This document shows positions 17,845 through 27,065 of a DNA stretch of 64,000 nt, one piece after another. Origin of the DNA: Oligoflexus sp. (lineage in GTDB: Bacteria; Bdellovibrionota_B; Oligoflexia; Oligoflexales; Oligoflexaceae); the NCBI RefSeq assembly GCF_035712445.1, contig NZ_DASTAT010000026.1, forward strand, positions 62,001 to 126,000, given 5' to 3'. Numbering within the stretch: position 1 is the first letter of the stretch; each line of letters begins with the position of its first letter. The notes under the pieces were generated by a model. The model was given only the letters and a program-made list of their open reading frames with translations, was not told where the DNA came from and ran no database searches. The position numbers and the translations under genes were made by a program.

Positions 17845-18309
17845 TCACGCGCTCCGCATCGCCGCCATTCCGATTTTCCGCATCAGCTGACCGTCGCTCG
17901 TCGCATGCATGATGACAAAGCCGTTCCGCTCGAAGAATGCCACGCCCGAAGGTGAAACCGCTTCCGTGAATATGCAGTTCGCTTCCGGCAGGCAGCTGAG
18001 CAGTTCGTAGGCTATGTTTTTTCTTTGATGATGAGGTAGGACGGCGATACCGAAGATGAAAAGGGTCCGGCTCTCAGGACAGTAAAGGTCGATCATGTTC
18101 GACTCTTTAAAGTCCGGATCGTCGGAAAACCCGGGGTCGATCGGCAAATAGGTGATGAAGCCGATCGCCTCATGCAGGACGAAACATTGATGGCGGACTA
18201 TGAATTGCAAATCGTCTGAGCTTATACGCATATCGGAGCGAAAACACTGGGATTCAATCGAGCGAATGATTTCAATCGTCTGACTTAACTGCGGTCTTAA
18301 ATGTGTCAT
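17845..18309 (-). CDS. GNAT-family acetyltransferase
   Basis: The 154-residue protein has the GNAT fold order, with the acetyl-CoA binding motif A region FIFGIAVLPHHQRKNIAYELL near residue 90 and a C-terminal VAFFERNGFVIM strand-helix near 130. The Q/R-x-x-G/A loop is present as QRKNIA, where Gly is replaced by Asn-Ile, so CoA binding may be slightly altered. The substrate is unknown. The gene is convergent with the solute-binding protein gene, only 3 bases apart. Confidence 0.75.
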   Translation of the reverse strand: MTHLRPQLSQTIEIIRSIESQCFRSDMRISSDDLQFIVRHQCFVLHEAIGFITYLPIDPGFSDDPDFKESNMIDLYCPESRTLFIFGIAVLPHHQRKNIAYELLSCLPEANCIFTEAVSPSGVAFFERNGFVIMHATSDGQLMRKIGMAAMRSA

Positions 18310-18538
18310 GCTTCCAACATAAAGGAAATTAGACCCTGCTGTTCAGAACCAGCAGTATATTCCGAAGGTTTTCGGGAACGGATCGGCCCGCAGGTGCCAC
18401 GGGCATTCACAGACCATTCTTTCAAAATCTTAACATGGAATGTATAAACTGAGGAAGATGACGTATGTTGAAGTTGGAGGTATCCGCAAGCGGTCCGCGT
18501 GGGCGTTATCCGAGAGACGTCGTCAGGGGGAAAACCGA

Positions 18539-19141
18539 ATGCAAAGCGTTTTCACAATAGGGCATTCCAATCGTGAGCTGGCGGAATTTCTGGAACTTCT
18601 GAAGATTCATGGCATTGACTTGATTGTGGATGTTCGCAAAATGCCGCGCTCGCGCACCAACCCTCAATTCAATGGCCCTGAACTGGCCGAGGTTCTGCAG
18701 TCGGAAGGTAGGGCTTATGCGCATCTGGAAAGCCTTACCGGATTTCGCCGGGGAGCAAAGCTCGTGACAGAAAACGCTTGGGAAAATAAATCCTTCCAGG
18801 CCTTTGCCAGCTATATGGAAACGCCTGAATTCGCGGCTGGCCTTGAGACCCTGATGGACCTTGCCACCGAAAAAACCGTTGCCGTCATGTGCTCCGAGGC
18901 CGTCTGGTGGCGCTGTCATCGGCGTATGATAGCTGATGCCATGCTCGCCAGGGGTTGGGAGGTCCGGCACATCCTCTCGAAAAGCGCAGCCCCGCAGCAC
19001 GAACTTTCGAAAATTGCCAGAGTTTACGAGGGCCGGGTGACCTATCCCCCCGTTCCAGGGGCTCCGGTTGTACGGGATAAGACCAAGGTAACCCGAGGCG
19101 CGCCCAAGAAGAAACGCCCGGATCCATCTTTGAAAGATTAA
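18539..19141 (+). CDS. DUF488 family protein
   Basis: I place the start at ATG 18539, which begins MQSVFTIGHSNRELAEFLEL, the conserved start of DUF488 proteins. Other family motifs are DVRKMPRSRTNPQFN near residue 32, a glycine-rich LTGFRRG near 65 and AVMCSEAVWWRCHRRMIADA near 120, where Cys-x-E and C-H-R are conserved. The function is unknown; the Cys and His motif suggests a catalytic or metal site. The basic C-terminal tail (KKKRPDPSLKD) is additional. A GGGGGAAAA stretch precedes the start. Confidence 0.85.
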   Translation: MQSVFTIGHSNRELAEFLELLKIHGIDLIVDVRKMPRSRTNPQFNGPELAEVLQSEGRAYAHLESLTGFRRGAKLVTENAWENKSFQAFASYMETPEFAAGLETLMDLATEKTVAVMCSEAVWWRCHRRMIADAMLARGWEVRHILSKSAAPQHELSKIARVYEGRVTYPPVPGAPVVRDKTKVTRGAPKKKRPDPSLKD

Positions 19142-19148
19142 CCCCCGA

Positions 19149-21137
19149 TCAGCGCCGCGGCAAAACCTGCGGCAATGCAATGACCCCTTGGGTGATGGGA
19201 AACTTGCTGCCGACTATATACTGAAAAAGAACAAGCCCCTGGGCCTCCGCTCCGCGACTTGCGCCCAGGATGAGCCCGCCTAAATTGGCGCCTGATTGAA
19301 AGTTCCAGCGCAGCTCACCACGGGAACGCCCCACCGCAGTAACGCGCGGCGGACGGCTATAGGATCGATCCTGCGTGATGAAGTAGACATTTTTGGAATC
19401 CGCCTGCAGCACCTGGGTCGTGTTGGTTCCCGTGAAAGTCCATAGTCCGGCCCCTGTAGAAGGATTCAGAGCGGTGAAGCGATTATCCTCGACCATAAGG
19501 TAAGTCTCCCCTTCATTCCAAATCCAAAGCGATTCAGCCGTGCTGCGATGCGACCACAGGACGTCGCCGCTTTCGGGATTGAGGAAAGCAACCTGACGCG
19601 AGCTGGGCGTATTCTCCACAAGATAGACATGCTGCGCGTCGATATTCAAAAAGCCGCCGGCCGACACATACTGCCAACGCACAGCACCATTCGGATTCAA
19701 AGCCACGACTTTTTCCCGCGAATCCTGCCAGACCCGAACGTAAACGCGTTTTTCCTTATCCTGGGAAAGCGTGAAAAAACCACCGGCATCATAGGACCAG
19801 GTTTCCTGACCTGAAGCACGGTCCAAGGCCACCAAAGTCTGCGACATCCTTAAAAGCAGCTGCCGACCCGCAGCAGCAGTCGATTCCAGCGTGAAGGGTT
19901 CCCGGCCTTCGTAGATCCAAAGAGGCCGTCCCTTATCACCTTCCATGCGACGAACGTAGGAACGGCTTCCTCCTGCGGCATAGATGTAAAGTTCCCGCGA
20001 CTCATCCTCGGTCGCATAAAGTCGGAACGAGGACCCGAGACCATCCGAATAACTCCATACCCAGTGCCCTGTGGCTTTATCCACACCCGCCACAGCATGA
20101 GTATGCTGCACTGTATCCTCGGCCAGGACCACGACCACACCGTTCTTTGCGTAAAGCGTGCCGGCCTGATCGCTGGCAAGACTGGAAAGCTCAATACCCT
20201 CGATGTCCCAAAGCGTTCTTCCATCCCGTTTATCAATCGCATGCAGCTGACGTTCATTGCCATCAAAAACATAAAGGTAAATGCCCTGCTCCTGATCGTT
20301 GACCACCTCAACATAAGCCTGGGGTGGAATCGAACGGCTCCACTTCAAAGCTCCGCTTCCACGATCCAAGGCCCACACCGTGCCCTGGCCCACCAGATAA
20401 AGCGCTTCGTTAGCATATGTCTTGGGGAAAAATGCGCGCACGCTTTCCGGGAACTTTCGTTCCCAACCGAGAGTCCCATCCTTCGGATTCAGCTGCGCAA
20501 CGCTTTGGGGGCCCACGGAAAAATAACGTCCGAAACCATCATCCACCGCAGACTGCGGCCATATCCAGGACGGGAATGCTTCCCGGTCTTGTTTCGCTGT
20601 CAGGGTCATGTGCCCGACGTAAATCGCGGCCTTGCCCTGGGCCGATGCCCCCGAAAAGAATTGAACGCCGATTTCACGCACATCATTCAGCTGGGGAATT
20701 CCAGCGAGATTCAGATCGAGCACCGTATCATGCGCGTAATAGAATTGAGAGAAGGACGGCGCGACCGGAACGGTCACTCCCTCGTGCCATTCCCAGTTCG
20801 CACCGGTCTTCACATAGAGCCTTGCGAAAAGACCATCACCAAAATCACCCCACCAGCTGCGGGTGACGACCGCACTGATCCAGCCATAAGCGCTTAGATC
20901 CTGCGGACGGCTCAGCTTGATGCTGTAGGAAGCGCCAGGAGCCAGCTGTATATCGGCTTTCAATGAGCTGCGACCAAAGGCGCTCCACTCCGTCACCGAC
21001 CAGGGCCCCCCGGTCACCGCTTCCCCCGTCCAATTCGATGGGCCATTTTCGAAGCTAGAGAAGAGATCCTGAGCAAGGCCTGGCTTTGCCATCAGGAGCA
21101 AAAAAGACAGATAAAAAATACGCAATGATTGCAGCAT
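19149..21137 (-). CDS. secreted PQQ-type beta-propeller protein with N-terminal jelly-roll domain
   Basis: The start is the ATG at 21137 after GTGAGG, opening a signal peptide (MLQSLRIFYLSFLLLMAKPG). Residues about 25-200 form a beta-rich domain like a carbohydrate-binding jelly roll (SNWTGEAVTGGPWSVTEWSA). The remaining 450 residues form a PQQ/quinoprotein-like propeller, with repeated blades such as LDRGSGALKWSRSIP, IDKRDGRTLWDIEG, VDKATGHWVWSYSD and LDRASGQETWSYDA. No PQQ-binding dehydrogenase residues are evident, so this is likely a structural or binding propeller exported to the periplasm or surface. Total length is 662 residues. Confidence 0.82.
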   Translation of the reverse strand: MLQSLRIFYLSFLLLMAKPGLAQDLFSSFENGPSNWTGEAVTGGPWSVTEWSAFGRSSLKADIQLAPGASYSIKLSRPQDLSAYGWISAVVTRSWWGDFGDGLFARLYVKTGANWEWHEGVTVPVAPSFSQFYYAHDTVLDLNLAGIPQLNDVREIGVQFFSGASAQGKAAIYVGHMTLTAKQDREAFPSWIWPQSAVDDGFGRYFSVGPQSVAQLNPKDGTLGWERKFPESVRAFFPKTYANEALYLVGQGTVWALDRGSGALKWSRSIPPQAYVEVVNDQEQGIYLYVFDGNERQLHAIDKRDGRTLWDIEGIELSSLASDQAGTLYAKNGVVVVLAEDTVQHTHAVAGVDKATGHWVWSYSDGLGSSFRLYATEDESRELYIYAAGGSRSYVRRMEGDKGRPLWIYEGREPFTLESTAAAGRQLLLRMSQTLVALDRASGQETWSYDAGGFFTLSQDKEKRVYVRVWQDSREKVVALNPNGAVRWQYVSAGGFLNIDAQHVYLVENTPSSRQVAFLNPESGDVLWSHRSTAESLWIWNEGETYLMVEDNRFTALNPSTGAGLWTFTGTNTTQVLQADSKNVYFITQDRSYSRPPRVTAVGRSRGELRWNFQSGANLGGLILGASRGAEAQGLVLFQYIVGSKFPITQGVIALPQVLPRR

Positions 21138-21283
21138 GGATAACCTCACGGCCCCCGTCGATCGGGGTTTTCCTGTTAACAGACCTCGTCGCGGCTGAAC
21201 GCGCTGTGTTCTATCTATGCCCACGGGCCGGACAAGACAAGGCGAGGCTTTATCCATGAAGCGGAAGACGACGGGCAGGTGGG

Positions 21284-22555
21284 CTAGCTGGCGTCCATCG
21301 ACGCCGGCGCCTCGGCCTTGGGCAGTTCAAGCACGAATTTCGTGTGCGGCGATTTCATATCCAGGTAAAGCTTTCCGTGATGGGACTCGGCTATGCCCTT
21401 GGCAATGCTGAGCCCCAGTCCTGTCCCCTCGCCGATGTCTTTGGTCGTAAAGAAGGGTTCCATGATGCGCTCGGCGACCTCGGCAGGTATGCCCTTGCCG
21501 CTATCCATGACGATCAGGCTGATCCGGTCGGCATAATCCTGCACTTCGATCTTGATCCACTTCTCACCTGCGTGAAGGATCGCATCGTGGGCGTTGTTGA
21601 TGAGATGCATCAGAACCTGGGCGATCTGCATCGGCTGCACAGTCACTTCACCTTCCACATCAGGCGGCAGCTGGATTTGGATCTGGCATTTTTCCAGGCG
21701 CTGCCGACAAAGGCCCAGGGATTTATCGAGGATGTCCTTGACGCTGATGGTGGCGAACGCTTCTTTGCCGTTTTCCCGCGAATATTCGAGCAGCCCTTTG
21801 GTGATGCCCGTTATTCTTTGCACCATGATATCAAGGGTGCCGATCAGCTCTTTCAACTTGTCCTTATCCAAACCCTTTTCGATCATGACCGCGATGCGGC
21901 GCTGAATACCGTGAATCACGGCGAGCGGGTTATTGATCTCATGGGCCATCCCCGAGGCCAGCGTGCCCATGGCCACGAATTTCGCGGCTTCGATGAGTTC
22001 TGCTTTCTGCTGCGTCACGACCTTGGACAGGGCTTTGATCTCGGAATATTTCTCATTGAGATTGATCAGGCTGCGGTGCAGTTCAAGGTTTCGGCTAACC
22101 TGCTTCGCCAGGGTTTTCAAAGCCGCGATCTGCTCGGGGCTCAGGTCGCGAGGCTTCTGATCTATTATGCAGAGGGTGCCGAGGGCATGGCCAAGAGGAG
22201 TCACCAATGGAACGCCCGCATAGAATCGCACCAGCCCGGACTCGACGAAAGGATTATTGTGAAAGCGCAGATCCTTTCGGGAATCGCGGATGATGAAGAT
22301 ATCGCTTTGATGAATGGCATGACCGCAGAAGGACGTTTCCCGCGGCAGTTCTTTGTCCGTTATGCCCTTTTTCGACTTGAACCATTGCCGCTCGCGATCC
22401 ACCAGAGTGACGAGCGCTATGGGGGCCTTGCAAATCATGGAAGCCAGTTCACTCAGTTCATCGTAGGCCGATTCGGGTTCCGTATCCAGAATCCTGTATT
22501 CCAGCAGTTCCTTTAAACGTTCCTCGTCATTGCTGGGTATGGGAGCTTTCAGCAC
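21284..22555 (-). CDS. GAF-domain sensor histidine kinase
   Basis: The 423-residue soluble kinase has a GAF domain (about residues 25-155, beginning YDELSELASMICKAPIALVT), a coiled linker, the HisKA H-box with His205 in SGMAHEINNPL, and a HATPase domain with N-box Asn near 321 (HLINNAHDAI), DSGKGIP, EPFFTTK and GTGLGLSIAKG. It lacks a membrane segment and senses a cytoplasmic cue. No response regulator is adjacent, so it is an orphan kinase whose target is encoded elsewhere. This GAF type with ETSFCGHAI is common in kinases that sense small ligands or light-like cofactors, but the ligand is unknown. Confidence 0.92.
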   Translation of the reverse strand: MLKAPIPSNDEERLKELLEYRILDTEPESAYDELSELASMICKAPIALVTLVDRERQWFKSKKGITDKELPRETSFCGHAIHQSDIFIIRDSRKDLRFHNNPFVESGLVRFYAGVPLVTPLGHALGTLCIIDQKPRDLSPEQIAALKTLAKQVSRNLELHRSLINLNEKYSEIKALSKVVTQQKAELIEAAKFVAMGTLASGMAHEINNPLAVIHGIQRRIAVMIEKGLDKDKLKELIGTLDIMVQRITGITKGLLEYSRENGKEAFATISVKDILDKSLGLCRQRLEKCQIQIQLPPDVEGEVTVQPMQIAQVLMHLINNAHDAILHAGEKWIKIEVQDYADRISLIVMDSGKGIPAEVAERIMEPFFTTKDIGEGTGLGLSIAKGIAESHHGKLYLDMKSPHTKFVLELPKAEAPASMDAS

Positions 22556-22733
22556 AGATGACCTCCTCGCAAGGGACCCTTGGATGCGAAAAACCTCTTA
22601 ATTTTATGTTCGTGGGCCCCAATACGTCTATAGCCAGTTTGACACTCAGCCCCAAAACTTTTTGCCCTTCGAGCAGCTTTCAGGCTGTTTTTGAGGTATT
22701 TTTGCAGAGGAGAACAGTTGGGAGGACTTTAAA

Positions 22734-23543
22734 ATGTGCTACTCCGCCTTGGTAAAACGATGGACTGACAAAAACAGCGGATTGCCCATCATGGTGCGGG
22801 ATCAGAGCGATCTTTATGAAAGAGCCTCGGCCGAGGATCCTAAGAAATTTCCGCCGCTTCGGGAGCGGATCTACCCAGGTTCCTATGGGCCTGTCGCGCA
22901 TCATGGCAGCGAAGGCAAACTGCTGTCCGAGCTGATGCGCTACGGGGCCTATCCCCCTCACAATATTCCAAATCCTAAACGATATACGACATTCAATGCG
23001 CGGCGCGATAATCTGACGAGCCCTTTCTGGTCGGTCGGATTCATGAAACACCACGGCTTTGTCGTTTTGGAAGCCTTCTATGAATGGGTGGCCGTCAAGG
23101 ATCTCCTGAAAGCGGGTGTTGTCACCCTGTCCCAGGTCAAAGCGGAATTCGAAAAGCAGGCCGAGGAGCGTAAAGCCCGAATCCTGGCGGCCGGTAAAAA
23201 ATATAAGCCCACCCCCACCGAGCTTAAGGATCCGCGTCTGAGGCAGATCGTGATCGAGTTCAAGCCGGATGATGGCCAGCTGCTCCTGGTGCCCACCATC
23301 TTTTCGTATTCCGAGGAAGGCGAGGGTTTTGATGGCGGACGCGACGTGGGTTTCGCCATGATCACCGATGTTCCGACTCCGGAGATTGAAAATGCGGGGC
23401 ATGATCGCTGCCCGGTGATTTTGGAAAAGCATGAGATCGAACAGTGGCTCGATCCACGTTCGATGAAGGCTGAGGATTTTCTGGAACTATTGAACAATCG
23501 GAAGAAGCCGATGTTCGAACACAGGCTCGCCGAAGCCGCTTAA
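22734..23543 (+). CDS. SOS response-associated peptidase (SRAP / YedK / HMCES family)
   Basis: The 269-residue protein starts MCYSALV, so Cys2 becomes the catalytic N-terminus after Met removal. Other active-site elements are Asn88 in TTFNARRDN, Glu117 in EAFYEW and His223 in NAGHDRCPVIL. This family crosslinks to abasic sites in single-stranded DNA and protects the genome. An extra helical segment of about 50 residues (near 122-170) sits between the Glu and His motifs and is larger than in YedK. GGGAGGA precedes the ATG. The stop overlaps the convergent protease gene by 4 bases. Confidence 0.92.
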   Translation: MCYSALVKRWTDKNSGLPIMVRDQSDLYERASAEDPKKFPPLRERIYPGSYGPVAHHGSEGKLLSELMRYGAYPPHNIPNPKRYTTFNARRDNLTSPFWSVGFMKHHGFVVLEAFYEWVAVKDLLKAGVVTLSQVKAEFEKQAEERKARILAAGKKYKPTPTELKDPRLRQIVIEFKPDDGQLLLVPTIFSYSEEGEGFDGGRDVGFAMITDVPTPEIENAGHDRCPVILEKHEIEQWLDPRSMKAEDFLELLNNRKKPMFEHRLAEAA

Positions 23544-25477
23544 TTGCGATCCACGAGGGCTACGGGTGCATTGACGCGAAATTCAATGCTTTTCCAGAAG
23601 CGATTGAGTTTCTTTTCTTCATCCCCATACATATAGCCCATGAAGGCCACGTTGGAATTTTTCTGGTCTATGAGGCGGGCGGCCATGTACTTGCCGCCTT
23701 TGGTGCGGAAAATTCCACCGCTGGCCGCCCAGGCGTTCATCTCGGCCGCCGTGCTGCCGGCTTTATAGACTTTCATCGCCGATACGATAATGCGCTCGGC
23801 AAGATTCGGAATGTAAGAGACGGCATAAGCTGTCTGCCGCAGAGGATTCATAGGATCGGGACTGAAGGTCATCACGATCGAATCATTGCCCCCCGGCGCG
23901 GCGGCGCCCGGTGATGCTATGGAAAGTTCCTGGGCCGCGATCCTGACTTTCCCATCAGCCCGCAGAATCGAAACTCCGGCCATGAACGCTGGCCTTAAAC
24001 GATTCGCGGGTCCAAGGAACTCGACCCAATCACTGCTGGACCCCGCATAGCTTAAGGTCAGCTCAGAAATATCCACGCGGAACATCGCTGCGACCGTTTC
24101 CGGCGTCAGAAGACTTTCATGGGTATGGTAAAAGCAGGCGACATCACTGGGCCTTGGTGTGCAAAGAAGAGCGGCTGTTGTTTCGATCTCATTGAGCTTC
24201 CAGCTGTGCATGATCCAATTGCGCCCCTGAAGGTCTGTGATCAGAGTCGAAAGTGAGGGCTGACCGAGCGAGGTATAGAATAGCTCTTCATCCACGATCT
24301 TGCGCGAAAGGACACGGCCGGTGGAGAGGACGCTGTTCATCAGCTCCTTGGGATTATTCAAGAGAGCATCGAGTCTCTCCCCCCGATTCCGGCTGATGAA
24401 GAACAGCGGTTTTTCGGCGATTCTTTGCAGGATGACCCGGCGCTTGGTCTTCCGGTATTTTTCCAATTCACCCTCATCACCATCCACAAGCGATAGATCC
24501 TGGTTCACAAACTTCACCTGGGTGAAGAAGGAGCCCTTGCGCGGATTGCGATAGTAATTCCGTGCCGGCCGCGAGGTCATAACCCCGTTTTTAAGCCAGG
24601 AATTTTCATAAGCGCGGGCCATTTTCAGCAAATGATCATTGGTCCCGGCCGCAAGAAGACGCAGCCAGTCCATCAGCGGCATGGGCTGGTTGGAACCGAT
24701 GGAAAGGTCGCTTTTTGCGTAAAGAGGCTGCACGATCTTGTTCTGAAACCCAAGGTCCTTTTCCACATATTCGAGCCGGGTCTTCAGCTTCGTGAGTTCA
24801 TTGAAAGGCGTGGCGATGTTCAGATCCTCGCCCTGGATCTTGCGCACGACAATCCCAAGGGCACGGCCGCCCGCGTCGATCAAAGGGCCACCGGAATTGC
24901 CGGGGCTGACCGGCGTCGAAAAGAAGATCTCCTTCCATTCGCCATTCCTGGGCTCGGGGGCGAGCGAGGAGATCTGGCCACCGCAGCGAAGGCTGATGCC
25001 TTGACCCAGGGCGTTGCCTGGGACGCAGACGTCATCACCGATCGCATAGGTTTTGACCACCGAGATGGGTACGACCCGTTTCGGATAGGCCTTCAGCGTG
25101 AAGCTGATGATATCGAAGCGATTGGAATAGAGCGTCACGGCATCAACCGGAAACACCTCGCCAAAGATGGTGCGCACGTAAAAGTTTTGCGTGAAGGGAA
25201 GAAAATTCGCCGGAAACACATGAGCGGCCGAGAACAGTTCCTTGTCGTTGATGAACCAGGCCGTGCCGATCGAAATGAATTTATCAGTCCGCTGCTTGAA
25301 GGGGATCTTCTGCAGGGGAATCGGCCGATTCAGTTCCGCCTGATCATCCTTGGGGCGATCGATCAGGACCTCGACCACCGAATACTGGAAGGTTTTTTTG
25401 ATGGGATTCGACTGCGCATGACTCACGCTGCCAAAAGCCAAGGCCAGGGAGATGAACAGTCCGATTTTCTTCCACAT
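23540..25477 (-). CDS. secreted trypsin-like serine protease with large C-terminal region
   Basis: The chosen ATG at 25477 follows GGGGAGG and opens a signal peptide (MWKKIGLFISLALAFGSVSHA). The S1-type peptidase has His86 in SAAHVFP, Asp122 in NRFDIISF and Ser195 in SPGNSGGPL, with a bacterial (S1B/S46-like) layout. About 400 further residues have no clear domain; they may form a substrate-binding or folding module. The total of 645 residues is far longer than a simple trypsin. The product probably works in the periplasm or is secreted. The gene is monocistronic and convergent with the SRAP gene. Confidence 0.85.
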   Translation of the reverse strand: MWKKIGLFISLALAFGSVSHAQSNPIKKTFQYSVVEVLIDRPKDDQAELNRPIPLQKIPFKQRTDKFISIGTAWFINDKELFSAAHVFPANFLPFTQNFYVRTIFGEVFPVDAVTLYSNRFDIISFTLKAYPKRVVPISVVKTYAIGDDVCVPGNALGQGISLRCGGQISSLAPEPRNGEWKEIFFSTPVSPGNSGGPLIDAGGRALGIVVRKIQGEDLNIATPFNELTKLKTRLEYVEKDLGFQNKIVQPLYAKSDLSIGSNQPMPLMDWLRLLAAGTNDHLLKMARAYENSWLKNGVMTSRPARNYYRNPRKGSFFTQVKFVNQDLSLVDGDEGELEKYRKTKRRVILQRIAEKPLFFISRNRGERLDALLNNPKELMNSVLSTGRVLSRKIVDEELFYTSLGQPSLSTLITDLQGRNWIMHSWKLNEIETTAALLCTPRPSDVACFYHTHESLLTPETVAAMFRVDISELTLSYAGSSSDWVEFLGPANRLRPAFMAGVSILRADGKVRIAAQELSIASPGAAAPGGNDSIVMTFSPDPMNPLRQTAYAVSYIPNLAERIIVSAMKVYKAGSTAAEMNAWAASGGIFRTKGGKYMAARLIDQKNSNVAFMGYMYGDEEKKLNRFWKSIEFRVNAPVALVDRN

Positions 25478-25810
25478 GCTCGACCTCCCCACGTTCGGGT
25501 GCGACGCAGGCGCAAAAGCCCGCAAACCGCATTCTTGAAATAAGTTCCTCTGCCCTTATGGGATGCAAGTTCCGTGGAACCACCGCGGCCAAGGCCATGG
25601 ACGGGCTTAAAACCCGAAAAACAGGGCATAAAATGGGGATTTCGTCGTCCTACGCTCGCGCTGGGACGCTGTATAGGAAATCAGTCTTTTGGAAATTTTT
25701 GAGGGGAAGGCCGTGAAAACACGGGCGAAAGCCTCCGATACACTGTCACGGCTCTGTCATTTCTGGCGATTTCCGGCGGACTTTTCCGGCAAAAGGTGAA
25801 GATCGCAAGG
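25478..25810. other. non-coding region upstream of the trypsin-like protease, with a possible RNA fold
   Basis: Some 330 bases without a supported gene. At 25710-25752, GCCGTG can pair with CACGGC around an inner GGC-GAAA-GCC hairpin, a GNRA-loop shape. It does not match a riboswitch class I know. The rest shows no clear feature beyond the promoter and leader of the protease gene. Confidence 0.3.
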
Positions 25811-25845
25811 GAAAATGCATACTCCCGCCTGGGGCAGGAGTATGC
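25811..25845 (-). terminator. intrinsic terminator of the small secreted protein gene
   Basis: GCATACTCC (25817-25825) and GGAGTATGC (25837-25845) form a perfect 9-base-pair stem. On the minus strand the hairpin is followed by ATTTTC and lies 8 bases after the stop codon of the gene at 25854-26063. Confidence 0.75.
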
Positions 25846-25853
25846 TCGTTCAG

Positions 25854-26063
25854 CTATTCATCCGATGGAATCGGATTAAAAAGCCTCGACTCAAATCGGA
25901 AAAGATCAGGCTGGGTATCCTGGGAGCGTGGCTGCCCTCCTGCAGGATGAATGGCTTCCACCTGGCCTTCGGGGATATCCTCGACCTGGCCCTGATTTGC
26001 GTCTTGCGCGACGACCGGCATGGCAAGCATCAGAAGGCCGATCCCAATTATTTTTTTTGACAT
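25854..26063 (-). CDS. small secreted protein
   Basis: The 69-residue product starts with a clear Sec signal (MSKKIIGIGLLMLAMPVVAQ), giving a mature peptide of about 49 residues rich in Gln, Pro, Asp and Glu with no cysteine. GGAGGG lies 8 bases before the ATG, and a strong terminator follows the stop, so this is a genuine stand-alone gene. The mature part looks disordered. No family is recognised. Confidence 0.75.
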   Translation of the reverse strand: MSKKIIGIGLLMLAMPVVAQDANQGQVEDIPEGQVEAIHPAGGQPRSQDTQPDLFRFESRLFNPIPSDE

Positions 26064-26205
26064 AGCAGGACCCTCCGTAATAGCCCTTCAAAACGATTGC
26101 AAAATTCGGACCCTGGGAAAGCCCTGCAAAAAAAATCCAACCCGTGCGTACTGAAGGCAGCGGGACTTTTCGATTTCAGTCTTATCACTTGGGAAGGGGA
26201 CGATC

Positions 26206-27060
26206 ATGCGCAGCCCACTCAGCTTTATTCTGTTGGTTCTCATTGTATTGACTTCACGCGCTCAGGCCTCGGCTTATGATGATTTGATTCTGAGCCATAA
26301 ACCTCGCCTCTACCTCACGCTGGGATCTTTGACCAGAACCACCTTCGAGCCCGACCTGTCCGGCAATGGGCATCGCGCCTTGCGTTTTCCCCAGAATTGG
26401 ACCCCGGACGCGCGTCTGCCCAACGGTGATCGCGCTACGGTATTCGATGGGCGTTCGCAGTATTTGGAAGTGGCGAGCCATGCTCATCTTTCGGTGCCGA
26501 CGACAGGGAGTTTGACTTTGGAAACGTGGATACGTCCGGACACGCTTCAGTTTCCTGCCTCGCAGGATGGCTACGTTCACTTTGCTGGTAAGGGCGAGCC
26601 CGGTGCGCAGGAGTATGTTTTCCGCATGTATAACAGGGCGAGCGATCGACCTAGCCGCATCTCCGCCTATGCCTTCAATCCCGATGGCGGCCTTGGTTCA
26701 GGTTCCTATTTCCAGGACAGCGTGACCGTAGGGGAATGGATTCATGTGGCGGCCGTGATCAACACGCAGTCATCGGCCGCCTATCCTGATGGCTATGTGA
26801 AGATCTATAAAAACGGCCAGCTGCGTGACACGGATTCCCTCCGCGACTATTCCATTGAACCTGTCGCCGGAAACGCGCCGCTGCGCATCGGCACCCGGGA
26901 TCTGAATTCATTTTTCCAGGGCGCTATCGCGAAATTCGCGGTCTATGGTTATGAACTGAGTGCGGCAGCGCTCGCGCAGCATGTGAAAGCGATGCGATCC
27001 AAACCCCGCCCCCCGATCGGTCGGGTGGATGGCCTGGATGAAGTGTTTCAACCGCAGTAA
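26206..27060 (+). CDS. secreted LamG / concanavalin-like domain protein
   Basis: The 284-residue protein has a signal peptide (MRSPLSFILLVLIVLTSRAQ) and one laminin-G-like jelly roll. Recognisable strands are TVFDGRSQYLEV near residue 80, SLTLETWIRPDTLQF near 105, GEWIHVAAVINTQ near 180 and KIYKNGQLRDT near 205, ending in QGAIAKFAVYGYELS. Such domains bind carbohydrates or proteins at the cell surface. There is no enzymatic motif. Role in adhesion is inference. It is convergent with the cyclase gene, 5 bases apart. Confidence 0.8.
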   Translation: MRSPLSFILLVLIVLTSRAQASAYDDLILSHKPRLYLTLGSLTRTTFEPDLSGNGHRALRFPQNWTPDARLPNGDRATVFDGRSQYLEVASHAHLSVPTTGSLTLETWIRPDTLQFPASQDGYVHFAGKGEPGAQEYVFRMYNRASDRPSRISAYAFNPDGGLGSGSYFQDSVTVGEWIHVAAVINTQSSAAYPDGYVKIYKNGQLRDTDSLRDYSIEPVAGNAPLRIGTRDLNSFFQGAIAKFAVYGYELSAAALAQHVKAMRSKPRPPIGRVDGLDEVFQPQ

Positions 27061-27065
27061 AAGGC

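Noticed and set aside
21344..22516. 390-codon plus-strand ORF opposite the GAF histidine kinase
   Set aside because: All kinase boxes are present on the minus strand; the plus frame is a shadow.
25710..25752. c-di-GMP (GEMM) riboswitch
   Set aside because: The GNRA loop is suggestive, but the conserved GEMM core sequence is absent.
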